Shown here: positions 11,893-21,900 of the stretch, piece after piece | Layout of the letters: every line of letters begins with the position of its first letter | Numbering within the stretch: position 1 is the stretch's first letter | The notes under the pieces: generated by a model | Databases searched by the model: none | What the model was told of the DNA's origin: nothing | Seen by the model: only the letters and a program-made list of their open reading frames with translations | Assembly (NCBI GenBank): GCA_036583965.1 | Contig: JAZBQD010000013.1 | Location: forward strand, 12,378,348-12,442,347 | Direction: 5' to 3' | Source: Prunella strophiata | Taxonomy: Eukaryota > Chordata > Aves > Passeriformes > Prunellidae | Length of the DNA: 64,000 bases | Translations under genes and position numbers: made by a program

Positions 11893-14703
11893 CCCTTTGC
11901 ACATCCATGGGGTGCCCCCGAACTCCCTTTGCACATCCATGGGGTGCCCCCGAACTCCCCTTGCACATCCATGGGGTGCCCCCGAACTCCCTTTGCACAT
12001 CCATGGGGTGCCCCCGAACTCCCTTTGCACATCCATGGGGTGCCCCCGAACTCCCTTTGCACATCCATGGGGTGCCCCCGAACTCCCTTTGCACATCCAT
12101 GGGGTGCCCCCGAACTCCCTTTGCACATCCATGGGGTGCCCCCGAACTCCCTTTGCACATCCATGGGGTGCCCCCGAACTCCCTTTGCACATCCATGGGG
12201 TGCCCCCGAACTCCCTTTGCACATCCATGGGGTGCCCCCGAACTCCCTTTGCACATCCATGGGGTGCCCCCGAACTCCCTTTGCACATCCATGGGGTGCC
12301 CCCGAACTCCCTTTGCACATCCATGGGGTGCCCCCGAACTCCCTTTGCACATCCATGGGGTGCCCCCGAACTCCCTTTGCACATCCATGGGGTGCCCCCG
12401 AACTCCCTTTGCACATCCATGGGGTGCCCCCGAACTCCCTTTGCACATCCATGGGGTGCCCCCGAACTCCCTTTGCACATCCATGGGGTGCCCCCGAACT
12501 CCCTTTGCACATCCATGGGGTGCCCCCGAACTCCCTTTGCACATCCATGGGGTGCCCCCGAACTCCCTTTGCACATCCATGGGGTGCCCCCGAACTCCCT
12601 TTGCACATCCATGGGGTGCCCCCGAACTCCCTTTGCACATCCATGGGGTGCCCCCGAACTCCCTTTGCACATCCATGGGGTGCCCCCGAACTCCCTTTGC
12701 ACATCCATGGGGTGCCCCCGAACTCCCTTTGCACATCCATGGGGTGCCCCCGAACTCCCTTTGCACATCCATGGGGTGCCCCCGAACTCCCTTTGCACAT
12801 CCATGGGGTGCCCCCGAACTCCCTTTGCACATCCATGGGGTGCCCCCGAACTCCCTTTGCACATCCATGGGGTGCCCCCGAACTCCCTTTGCACATCCAT
12901 GGGGTGCCCCCGAACTCCCTTTGCACATCCATGGGGTGCCCCCGAACTCCCTTTGCACATCCATGGGGTGCCCCCGAACTCCCTTTGCACATCCATGGGG
13001 TGCCCCCGAACTCCCTTTGCACATCCATGGGGTGCCCCCGAACTCCCTTTGCACATCCATGGGGTGCCCCCGAACTCCCTTTGCACATCCATGGGGTGCC
13101 CCCGAACTCCCTTTGCACATCCATGGGGTGCCCCCGAACTCCCTTTGCACATCCATGGGGTGCCCCCGAACTCCCTTTGCACATCCATGGGGTGCCCCCG
13201 AACTCCCTTTGCACATCCATGGGGTGCCCCCGAACTCCCTTTGCACATCCATGGGGTGCCCCCGAACTCCCTTTGCACATCCATGGGGTGCCCCCGAACT
13301 CCCTTTGCACATCCATGGGGTGCCCCCGAACTCCCTTTGCACATCCATGGGGTGCCCCCGAACTCCCTTTGCACATCCATGGGGTGCCCCCGAACTCCCT
13401 TTGCACATCCATGGGGTGCCCCCGAACTCCCTTTGCACATCCATGGGGTGCCCCCGAACTCCCTTTGCACATCCATGGGGTGCCCCCGAACTCCCTTTGC
13501 ACATCCATGGGGTGCCCCCGAACTCCCTTTGCACATCCATGGGGTGCCCCCGAACTCCCTTTGCACATCCATGGGGTGCCCCCGAACTCCCTTTGCACAT
13601 CCATGGGGTGCCCCCGAACTCCCTTTGCACATCCATGGGGTGCCCCCGAACTCCCTTTGCACATCCATGGGGTGCCCCCGAACTCCCTTTGCACATCCAT
13701 GGGGTGCCCCCGAACTCCCTTTGCACATCCATGGGGTGCCCCCGAACTCCCTTTGCACATCCATGGGGTGCCCCCGAACTCCCTTTGCACATCCATGGGG
13801 TGCCCCCGAACTCCCTTTGCACATCCATGGGGTGCCCCCGAACTCCCTTTGCACATCCATGGGGTGCCCCCGAACTCCCTTTGCACATCCATGGGGTGCC
13901 CCCGAACTCCCTTTGCACATCCATGGGGTGCCCCCGAACTCCCTTTGCACATCCATGGGGTGCCCCCGAACTCCCTTTGCACATCCATGGGGTGCCCCCG
14001 AACTCCCTTTGCACATCCATGGGGTGCCCCCGAACTCCCTTTGCACATCCATGGGGTGCCCCCGAACTCCCTTTGCACATCCATGGGGTGCCCCCGAACT
14101 CCCTTTGCACATCCATGGGGTGCCCCCGAACTCCCTTTGCACATCCATGGGGTGCCCCCGAACTCCCTTTGCACATCCATGGGGTGCCCCCGAACTCCCT
14201 TTGCACATCCATGGGGTGCCCCCGAACTCCCTTTGCACATCCATGGGGTGCCCCCGAACTCCCTTTGCACATCCATGGGGTGCCCCCGAACTCCCTTTGC
14301 ACATCCATGGGGTGCCCCCGAACTCCCTTTGCACATCCATGGGGTGCCCCCGAACTCCCTTTGCACATCCATGGGGTGCCCCCGAACTCCCTTTGCACAT
14401 CCATGGGGTGCCCCCGAACTCCCTTTGCACATCCATGGGGTGCCCCCGAACTCCCTTTGCACATCCATGGGGTGCCCCCGAACTCCCTTTGCACATCCAT
14501 GGGGTGCCCCCGAACTCCCTTTGCACATCCATGGGGTGCCCCCGAACTCCCTTTGCACATCCATGGGGTGCCCCCGAACTCCCTTTGCACATCCATGGGG
14601 TGCCCCCGAACTCCCTTTGCACATCCATGGGGTGCCCCCGAACTCCCTTTGCACATCCATGGGGTGCCCCCGAACTCCCTTTGCACATCCATGGGGTGCC
14701 CCC
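11893..14703. repeat. 32-bp minisatellite, 87.8 copies, nearly perfect
   Basis: The period is exactly 32 bp throughout: CCCTTTGCAC, then ATCCATGGGG, then TGCCCCCGAACT. There are 87 full copies plus a final 27-nt copy ending at 14703. The only departure I see is in the third copy, where T becomes C at 11960. Each unit contains one CpG, one CCATGG palindrome and a GGGGTGCCCC half-hairpin. Because 32 is not a multiple of 3 and the unit lacks stop trinucleotides on both strands, all six reading frames stay open, and the translation repeats every 96 bp. This is an artefact and not coding evidence. The array ends about 1.4 kb before the start codon at 16103. Such uniformity implies recent expansion or strong homogenisation, and copy number is likely to vary between individuals. 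Confidence 0.98.
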
Positions 14704-15432
14704 ACAGTTTCAGGTTGCTCTCACAGTTTTTGGGGTGCCCTTTTCCCGCAGTTTTTGGGGTGCCCTTTTCCGCAGTTTTTGGGGTGCTTTCACAGTTTTC
14801 GGGATGCTCTCACAGTTTTCGGTGTTCTCTCACAGTTTTCGGGGTGCTTTCACAGTTTTCGGGGTGCCCTTTTCCCGCAGTTTTTGGGGTTCTCTCACAG
14901 TTTTCGGGGTGCTCTCACAGTTTTCGGGGTGCTCTCACAGTTTTTGGGGTGCTCTCACAGTTTTCGGGGTGCCCTTTTCCCGCAGTTTTTGGGGTTCTCT
15001 CACAGTTTTCGGGGTGCCCTTTTCCCGCAGTTTTTGGGGTACCCTTTTCCGCAGTTTTTGGGGTGCTCTCACAGTTTTCGGGGTGCCCTTTTCCCGCAGT
15101 TTTTGGGGTGCTCTCACAGTTTTCCGGTTGCTCTCACAGTTTCAGGTTGCTCTCACAGTTTTCGGGGTGCCCTTTTCCCGCAGTTTTCGGGGTGCTCTCA
15201 CAGTTTTCGGGGTGCTCTCACAGTTTTTGGGGTGCTCTCACAGTTTTTGGGGTGCCCTTTTCCCGCAGTTTTCGGGGTGCTCTCACAGTTTTTGGGGTGC
15301 CCTTTTCCCGCAGTTTTTGGGGTGCTCTCACAGTTTTCGGGGTGCCCTTTTCCCGCAGTTTTTGGGGTGCTCTCACAGTTTTTGGGGTTCTTTCACAGTT
15401 TTCGGGGTGCCCTCTTCCCGCTCCCCGCAGTT
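14704..15432. repeat. Variable GGGGTGC tandem array next to promoter
   Basis: Two related unit types are interspersed. A shorter one of about 20 bp reads GGGGTGCTCTCACAGTTTT, and a longer one of about 25 bp contains GGGGTGCCCTTTTCCCGCAG then TTTTT. Units share CAGTTTT(T/C)GGGGTGC and vary at one C/T position, with several single-base variants such as GGGTTCTCTC, GGATGCTC and GGTACCC. The array begins where the 32-bp array stops, sharing GGGGTGCCC at the join, and fades into CTCTTCCCGCTCCCCGCAG at the CpG-island edge. It is older or less homogenised than its neighbour. It is open in several frames, but its composition is not protein-like. Confidence 0.95.
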
Positions 15433-15910
15433 GCCGCCGGTGGCCGCCAGGCGGCCGCGCGCCTCTTTCCTCCCCGGGGCTCGCGGCCGGCGCGCGCCCC
15501 ACCCCATCAGGGCCGGGGCAGCGGCACACCGGGACCGGGACCGGGACCAAGGCCCGGGCACCGCGCACCACCACCACCGGCACCGGCACCACCGGCACGG
15601 CATCCACCCACCGGCACCGCCGCGCGGGGCTGCCCTGCCCGCCGGCCCCGCTGGTCCCGTGCGAATCGCGCAGCCCCCGGCGTCGCTCAGTAGGCACCCT
15701 GCGGGCCCGACCCCGGCCCGGCCGCCCCATCCCGCCAGGTGAGCCCGGCCCAGGTGAAGCCCGGCCCGGCCCGAGCCCCCGCTGCCCCGGGGGGAGGCCG
15801 CCGCTGCTGCTGCCGCTGCTGACTGCCGCGGCGGCGCCGGTGCCCCCGGGGCGGGCGATGCGGGCTGGGGGCGGCCGTGAAGCGCGGGGCCGGCGGGGAC
15901 CCCCCTTACC

Positions 15911-15980
15911 ATCCCCTCCCATCCCCATCCCTTCCCCTTCCCCTTCCCCTTCCTTCCCCTTCCCTGCCCTGCCCTCCTCC
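15911..15980. repeat. Pyrimidine (CCCCTT)n tract in the promoter
   Basis: About 70 bp consist almost wholly of C and T, with repeated CCCCTTCCCCTT and near-mirror symmetry. The complementary strand has many GGGG runs spaced by AA or A. Such tracts can form G-quadruplex or triplex structures and often occur in TATA-less promoters. It lies 120-190 bp before the start codon, so it may be in the 5' UTR or core promoter. Confidence 0.8.
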
Positions 15981-16102
15981 GCGGGCGCCGGCCGGAGCGG
16001 AGCGGAGCGGGCGGGGAGCGGGGGGAGTGGTTACGGGCTCCGGCGCGACACCCCCGGCCCCCCCGCCCCGCTCAGCCGCCCCTCTCCAAATAAATCAGCA
16101 CC

Positions 16103-16187
16103 ATGACTACTTCTGGGCATGGAACAAAGAGGATGCTCTCCCGGGGCCCCGCGCTGCTCCTGGCGCCGCTGCTGCTCCTGTGCCGAG
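16103..16187 (+). CDS. First coding exon: signal-peptide start, gene unidentified
   Basis: The ATG at 16103 has A at -3 (CAGCACCATGA), and an in-frame stop TAA lies at 16091-16093, so it is the first possible start in this frame. The 28 complete codons begin MTTSGHGTKRMLSRG and continue PALLLAPLLLLCR. This is a short basic N-region followed by a leucine-rich hydrophobic core of about 10-12 residues, as in a cleavable secretion signal. A second ATG at codon 11 (16133) would give a more typical-length signal peptide and is an alternative start. The exon stops after the first base of codon 29, at CCGAG|GTAACC, a good splice donor in phase 1. Signal-peptide exons followed by phase-1 introns are typical of extracellular and receptor proteins, including immunoglobulin-superfamily members. 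The residues are too few to name the gene. Confidence 0.65.
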
Positions 16188-17954
16188 GTAACCCCGGTCC
16201 CGCCGCCGCGGTCCTGTTTGTCTGCTTTGGTGGTTGTGTTCGTTTTCGTGTCTGTTTTTAACTATTTGTGTTTATTTCATCTCTGCCCCCTGCGCCGGTT
16301 TTATTTACGGCCGTTTCCCCCATGCCAGCCCTCGCTCCCCCGGGCTCCGCGCAGCGCTGCGGGCGGAACGCGCTCCGAGCTCCGTCTCGGGCGCACCGAG
16401 AAATCCCATCCAGCTCCGCTGCCTTCCCCTGTGTCCCCTGTCCCCACGGCTCCCGGCCCCTGCGCGAAGGCTGCCAGCCTGCTTCGGCCGCGTTCTGCCG
16501 ATTTCGGGGGAAAAATGGGAAAAGTTCGGGCTTGCCGGAGCTCTGGGGGATGGAGAAGGGCCGTGGGGTTTCCCACGGGGCGGCCGACCCCCGTTCCTCC
16601 CTGATGCCCCTCGCTCTTTCTGGTTATCTAAGCGCGCGGGTGGGGGGAAAGATGTGCAGGAGTTAAACCCCTTCGGTAACAAAATACTTGTGCAACCTTT
16701 TTGCGCTGAATTCCGAGAAGGACGGGTTTCGGTGGGCTGGCGGGGAGCGGGCTCTGGCCCTTGGCTGGGCTCAGGTGGGATTCCCCCATCACGGCCAGCT
16801 GCGAGGCAGCGCGCCCGGGCAGGGAGTGAGGCTGGGAGATGCTCTTCCTCTGTAATTTTCTTTTTCTTTGTTTAATTTCCCCCCCAGCTGGACTTGGGAG
16901 CAGCGTTTGGGGTCCCAGGTGCGGGTGTTTGCTGGGGAAGGGCTCACCCCAGGCTGCCAGAGCGCTGCCCCTGGGAAAGTCTTTAGCAGGACTTCACTCT
17001 GGGGACGTTCTCCTCCCGTGAGCTCCCTCGCAGATGCTGTTCCTAATAAACAGGGGTTGTTAAAAGCAAATTAATTAAGATGCATCGCTGCTGGAGTTGC
17101 TCGGGGATTCGTTTGCGCTCACTGCTTCTCGGGACGGTGCTCGCGTTTGGCCGTAGCGTGAAGCTTGGGCTGCTGGGGAAACTTCACGGGGGGTCTAGGA
17201 ATACGCCTAAATGCAAGGATTTTAGGTGAAAAAGGAGCGATCCGTGGGAGGGGTAATAGCAGCGGCTGTCGCTCTTGGGGAAGGCTTTGTGGTGGGGAAG
17301 TATTTTAGGAAAGGTTCCTACAGGAAGAGCAGGAATCATCTCCTAGGAAGGAGGCATCACCCTTGGGGACACACAGAAGATGGACAGCAAGGGGTCCTTG
17401 CTCTGCTCACCCCAAAAAGCACGGCTTGCCCCTGCCCTCATCCCCCTCCTCGGCTGGGCTGTGTGCAGCCACGGCGGCACTTGGAAAAATCCCCCTGAGC
17501 AGGACACGGGGACCGGGGAGCAGGGCATGGAAAGTGGGGTGCAGCTTGTGGGCACCGAGCACAGGACGCAGGGCACGGGCTGCCTGCGGGTCAGCCCTGC
17601 CCGTGGAATGGTGGCTTTCTGTGGTCACTGCCATGCCCTGGGCACCGTGCAGCTCTTCTTCTATCGAGGAGAGAGTTGGGCACAGCAAAGGAGCAGGTTT
17701 CTTTTTTTTTTGGGTTTTTAAAAATCTTTTTTATTTATTGCTTTGACATATTAATGCTAATCTTTTCCCTGATATTCCCCCCCTCCCGTCTCCTCCTGTG
17801 TGGGTAGCTACCATGGTGAGATTGGGCTGTGGGTGTAATTCTTCCAGCGCTCTGAGTGCTTAAACATATGGAAACCCACTTTGAAACAGTTTGTGGCTGC
17901 AAACCTACCATCCATCCATGCATCCATCCATCCATCCCTCCTCTCGGCTGCTCT
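16188..17954 (+). other. Start of intron 1
   Basis: The intron opens with GTAACC and remains CpG-rich to about 16620, then becomes less so. No second exon or RNA gene is recognised. A CATC microsatellite (17908-17938) lies near its end. The intron interpretation depends on the exon call at 16103-16187. Confidence 0.5.
17908..17938. repeat. (CATC)n microsatellite
   Basis: About seven CATC units, with one CATG interruption. It is a simple repeat of ordinary kind. Confidence 0.9.
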
Positions 17955-18960
17955 GAGCCCTCCCTGCTCAGCGTGCGCGTCAGGAGCTCGCAGTGCGCTC
18001 TCAGCTCGAGCTGTGAATAACGAGCGCGTTCCCCGCCTGCGCCTCTCTCCTCTCTCGGCCCCAGCATCCTTCTGCTTCCCTAAAAAATATCCAGGGAGCG
18101 CTGCCGCTGCCCTGTCCCACCCTGGCGGGGGCCGCGGCAGTGCCTGTGCCTGCAGAGGGGGTTTGGGATCGGAGCAGAGCCCGGGAACGCCTCCCTCCGG
18201 GGCCGTGCCGATCTTCCTGCGGCTCGCTGTAATCCCGGGTCGCTTTTCTCCTCTGGATTACGGGGGTTAAGGAACCGCAGCTCGGTTTGGGTCCTTGCAG
18301 ACGGGAGAGACACCTGCATGAGTCACGCCGCGCTTTGCCATCTCCGCAAAGCTCCCGGCTCACACAGACGCTCGCCTTGGGCTCTTGCCATTTTTCTCTA
18401 TTTATTTGCCTGTGCTCCCTCCCTTCCCCCTTGCCGGGGCCGGCTCTGGGCACGCTGCGCTGCGGGCACCGGCGATGCACCAGGCTGAGTTTCTGCAGCC
18501 TCTTCAAAGCGGGTGGCGTTCGTTCGCCTGTCAGGCAGGTCCCCTAAATAGCTTTGTGAAGGTCCAATTAAGAGATCACTCTCGTGGCCCGGCTCTCCGG
18601 CGGCCCGGCTGCTGGCTGCGAGCAGAGGCTGTGCGTGTGTGTTTGGCAGCCGAGGGCCGCTCACGCTGAGCTCGAGGATGTCTCTGCCTGGCAGCGGGCC
18701 CCCGTTTGTTGCTGGCATCTAGGCAGGGTTTTGGCCGCCTTCCTCGCTGGCGGCGGCGGAGCTGTCTCCGAGGTGATATGAATAGGTATCCTGTGAGCGA
18801 GCTGGATGGGTTACCTGAATATTTAGTTTTCCTGCCTGGTGCTGTGTCACCGGGCAGCGCAGGAGCGGGGCGTGCGGAGCTCACTGAGCGCGCTCCTTCA
18901 GCCCCGTGGGATGCGCTGGGGCTGCTCTCAGCTGCGCCTGAGGAAGGACCCGCGATTGCT
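17955..18960. promoter_or_regulatory. Second CpG-rich patch inside intron 1
   Basis: CpG density rises again about 1.8 kb after the first exon. For instance, seven CpGs occur in 18001-18060, and many more follow through 18900. The sequence is otherwise unique and non-repetitive. This could be an alternative promoter with another first exon, or an intragenic regulatory CpG island. I could not define an exon: no convincing acceptor-ORF-donor combination was recognised. The open frames crossing it on both strands are explained by GC richness. Confidence 0.45.
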
Positions 18961-21900
18961 TTTAGACTCTGGCTCCAGGGGGGCGTGGGTGGAGAGACAT
19001 TATGCTTATTTTATTATGTGTCCCTGTATCACTCGACCTAATATGGAGACACTTTTTATTCAGAGGCTCTTTAGGAACAGGAATGAAAGACCTGTATTAT
19101 CTGCTGTGCAATAGATTTGCAGATCATGGTCGTACAAACTGTTGAAATGTAGGTTATTTTCCCCAGATTAGTGCAGATCTCAACATTTTATGCAATGACT
19201 GTTCAAACTGATGTGAAGTGGGGGATAGTGGGCTGGGGGGAGAAGTCTGAAATTATTACAGTGCCTTTTGCTCCAGCATCCATTAGAGCAGAATATTTTA
19301 GATACTCTGATTTTACTTCCCATCAGCATAAATCTAGACCAGCTGCTCTGAAGTCAGTGGAGCTGCTCTGGATTTATGCATTGCTGCTGCGATTGGCATT
19401 GGGCTCTCTGGGAATGCAGGAGGCAACTGTGTGACTTACCCTGCACAGCATTTTCCAATTCAAAATCTCCTGTCACTGCTGCTGCAGCCTCCTTTGTGTA
19501 TTTGAAATGGGGAAGTCTCACTGGTTTTGGGTTTTGATTATTTTCTTCAATACATGCAGCTTGGTCACAGAACTCTGTTCACTGACTCTGGCTGATCAAT
19601 AGAGTCTTTTGCGGTTTGAATACCAAAATAGTTACATTAAAATATAAAAATCAATTAAATGCAATTCATTTGCTGTATTTTATTGCTGGGAATGATAGTC
19701 ACTCCCAGCCCTATTATCTCTGTGTTTAAAGCAGCTCAGTGTGGTGAGGAATGTATGAGTGAGTCCAGGAGCAGCTGCAGGAGGTCAGAGCAGAGGGTTG
19801 CCAAGACTGGGACAGGGTTTGTGTCTCAGGAAGGAATTTTTGGATGAAGGATGCATTCCTGAGCCAGAGATGGCTCCATTTATTTAATTGCTGTGTTGGG
19901 TTTGCCATCATGGATTTGGTTGCTCTTTGAGCCCAGGCAGCAGTTTGGAAGGCACAGTCCCCCCTGGGCAAGGACTCCCTTGTTCCAAAATGCCTGGAGA
20001 GAAGAGTCTGTGCACCAGGGAGGTGCACAGGGATTTGGGTTACACAGAGATTTGGGCTGTGCAGGGTTTCCCATTGCTGCCAGTGGGATGGAGACTCCCC
20101 CATGCTGAGTTGGGGTCTTCCCACCTTTCTCCATAGCTCCTCAGAAATGTGTTTTGCAGCCAGGCTGCTCAGGGGACCCAGTGCTGGCTGTGTCCCTTTG
20201 CTGAAAGTGGAGGAAGGGGTGTCATTACTCGTGATGTTGGGTTATGGCAACTTGTGCTGCTTCTCCTGACCTTGGTGGTTGATGCTGGTAGGTTTTGCTG
20301 TGATGGAGAGGTGGCTTCACCAAGCCCTGTGTCTTGTGGAGGTGGCTGCAGACCAGTCCTGTCTCAGAGGAGCAAAGGGGAGGTGGCAGCCCCCTCTGTC
20401 CTGTGTGACACAAGCAAAACCAAGGTCTTCTGGCCTTAATAAACCTCCCAGTGAAAGAGAAGCCATCCCACCGAAATAAATACTGTCAGCTCAACAAATT
20501 TAATTCACTGATCCTGCTTCCCCGTTCTCTCCTTGCCTAAATATAACTAATGTTAGTTAATGACAAGCAGTGACTTGGTTTGTTGGCATAGCTGTAGCTC
20601 TCAGCCCTGTCAGTGGCTCACTGATGTGCTGGCACGTGGTGCTTTCCCAGCTGTCAGATCTCTGGCATTAAGTGCCACGGAGGCTGTGCAGTGTGAGTTA
20701 CCATGTGGTGCTCTGGATGTCCTGGAAGATGCTTTGGTTCCATGCTGTCAGGAGTTCCCAGCTGGCATTTCAGAGAAGCAGTTTTCCCACTGTGAGGATG
20801 GGCAGGCAGAAATTACAAGCAAAGAGGTCCCTGGGGGGATGGGGATTGCTTGGTTCTGGCTTTCCCTGGGTATTCCCACTGCCCTCTGTGATGGGAAGTA
20901 CAGCCAGGGCTGCTGGGTGTGTGTGGTGAGCTCCTTGGGGAAGGACTTTGCTGTTGGGCAGTACCTCACACTAACTGGCTTTAGTCTCAGGTGCAAGGTA
21001 AATATTAATGTTTTTTCCACGCTTCCCAGAAATTCTCTTGCAACTCACTTTGAGCTGTTCTTTGTTTACATAAATGTTTGTCTCTGACAGCATTCAGAAA
21101 GATTAATGAATTTATGATGTGCTCCAGATTCTAGCGCACCTTTTTCCTTTTCTCTTTTTTCCTTCTTTTTTTCCCTAAAAACACTCTTTCCTCCCAAATT
21201 TTGGTGATGAAATGGCAGGAGGAATGCATATTTCAGCAGGCTACTGAGAGGCAATGTAAACACCATCTTTCATGGAGAATCAGTTTGTTCAAGTTCAAAA
21301 GCAGCCCAGCCTCTCCACTTGATCAATTTGCCTGTCATAGGAGATGATTTTAAAAGTGGTGATTATGTCCTATCTTGTCTCTTGCAACTTCAGGCAAGGA
21401 GAGAAAATGAAGTGTAGCATTTGATTTTAACTCTGTTTTTTCCCTGATATTTTTTTGGTGGTGGTGGTAGTCAGAGAGCAAGCAAAGGGGAGCCCTGAGG
21501 GGTGAGGGATAGCCAGGGACAGAGGAGTTTCCACGAGGCTGCTGTCTGCTGAGTAAACTAATTGGAAACTGCATGTAAACCAGCTCTGCTCATCTCACCG
21601 TGCCTGCACCAGCTGGCCCTCAGGAGCTGCTCTGCCCCATCCCTTCCCCTGCAGTGGGGAAGGAGACCTGCAGTGGCAGGAAATGGGCTTTTAGGTGACA
21701 AAGCTGCTAAATCCTGGGGAGAGGGTGCTCGGCACTCTGTGGTTGCATGGCCACGTCCCTGCCTTGGGATGGTGCTGCCATCTGCTTAAGGCTGTGTGAG
21801 AACCACAGGTCTGGTTATGGGGAGGGGATGGTGTGAAACCACCCGTGTTGGGCAGCTCTAGCTTGGCACTGGTGATGGAAAGAGATGATAGAAAAAACTC

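Larger units (their letters stand above)
15420..16620 (+). promoter_or_regulatory. CpG-island promoter of the gene starting at 16103
   Basis: CpG is very dense from the array edge to about 16620, in clear contrast to the flanks. GC boxes occur at 15848-15857 (GGGGCGGGCG) and 16009-16016 (GGGCGGGG), and no TATA box is evident near the exon. CCGGGA repeats (15529-15548) and CACC/CCGG-rich sequence (15566-15620) lie at its upstream side. This is the usual form of a vertebrate CpG-island promoter with dispersed start sites. The transcription start is not defined by the sequence but should lie upstream of 16103. Confidence 0.8.

Noticed and set aside
11893..14703. CRISPR-like direct repeats
   Set aside because: The 32-bp units are contiguous with no spacers, no cas genes are present, and the sequence is vertebrate.
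15218..15928. Arg/Pro/Gly-rich minus-strand frame across the CpG island, suggesting a divergent gene
   Set aside because: It continues into the GGGGTGC array as a repeat translation, and its composition is explained by GC-rich DNA. A divergent noncoding transcript is possible but cannot be shown.
11435..16106. Open frames of 1000-1540 codons on both strands
   Set aside because: They are produced by a stop-free 32-bp unit read in shifting phases and by GC-rich flanks. All six frames are open and no protein family is recognisable.
20560..21087. 175-codon open frame in the intron
   Set aside because: No recognisable domain, no splice signals that fit, and similar lengths occur by chance elsewhere in the intron.
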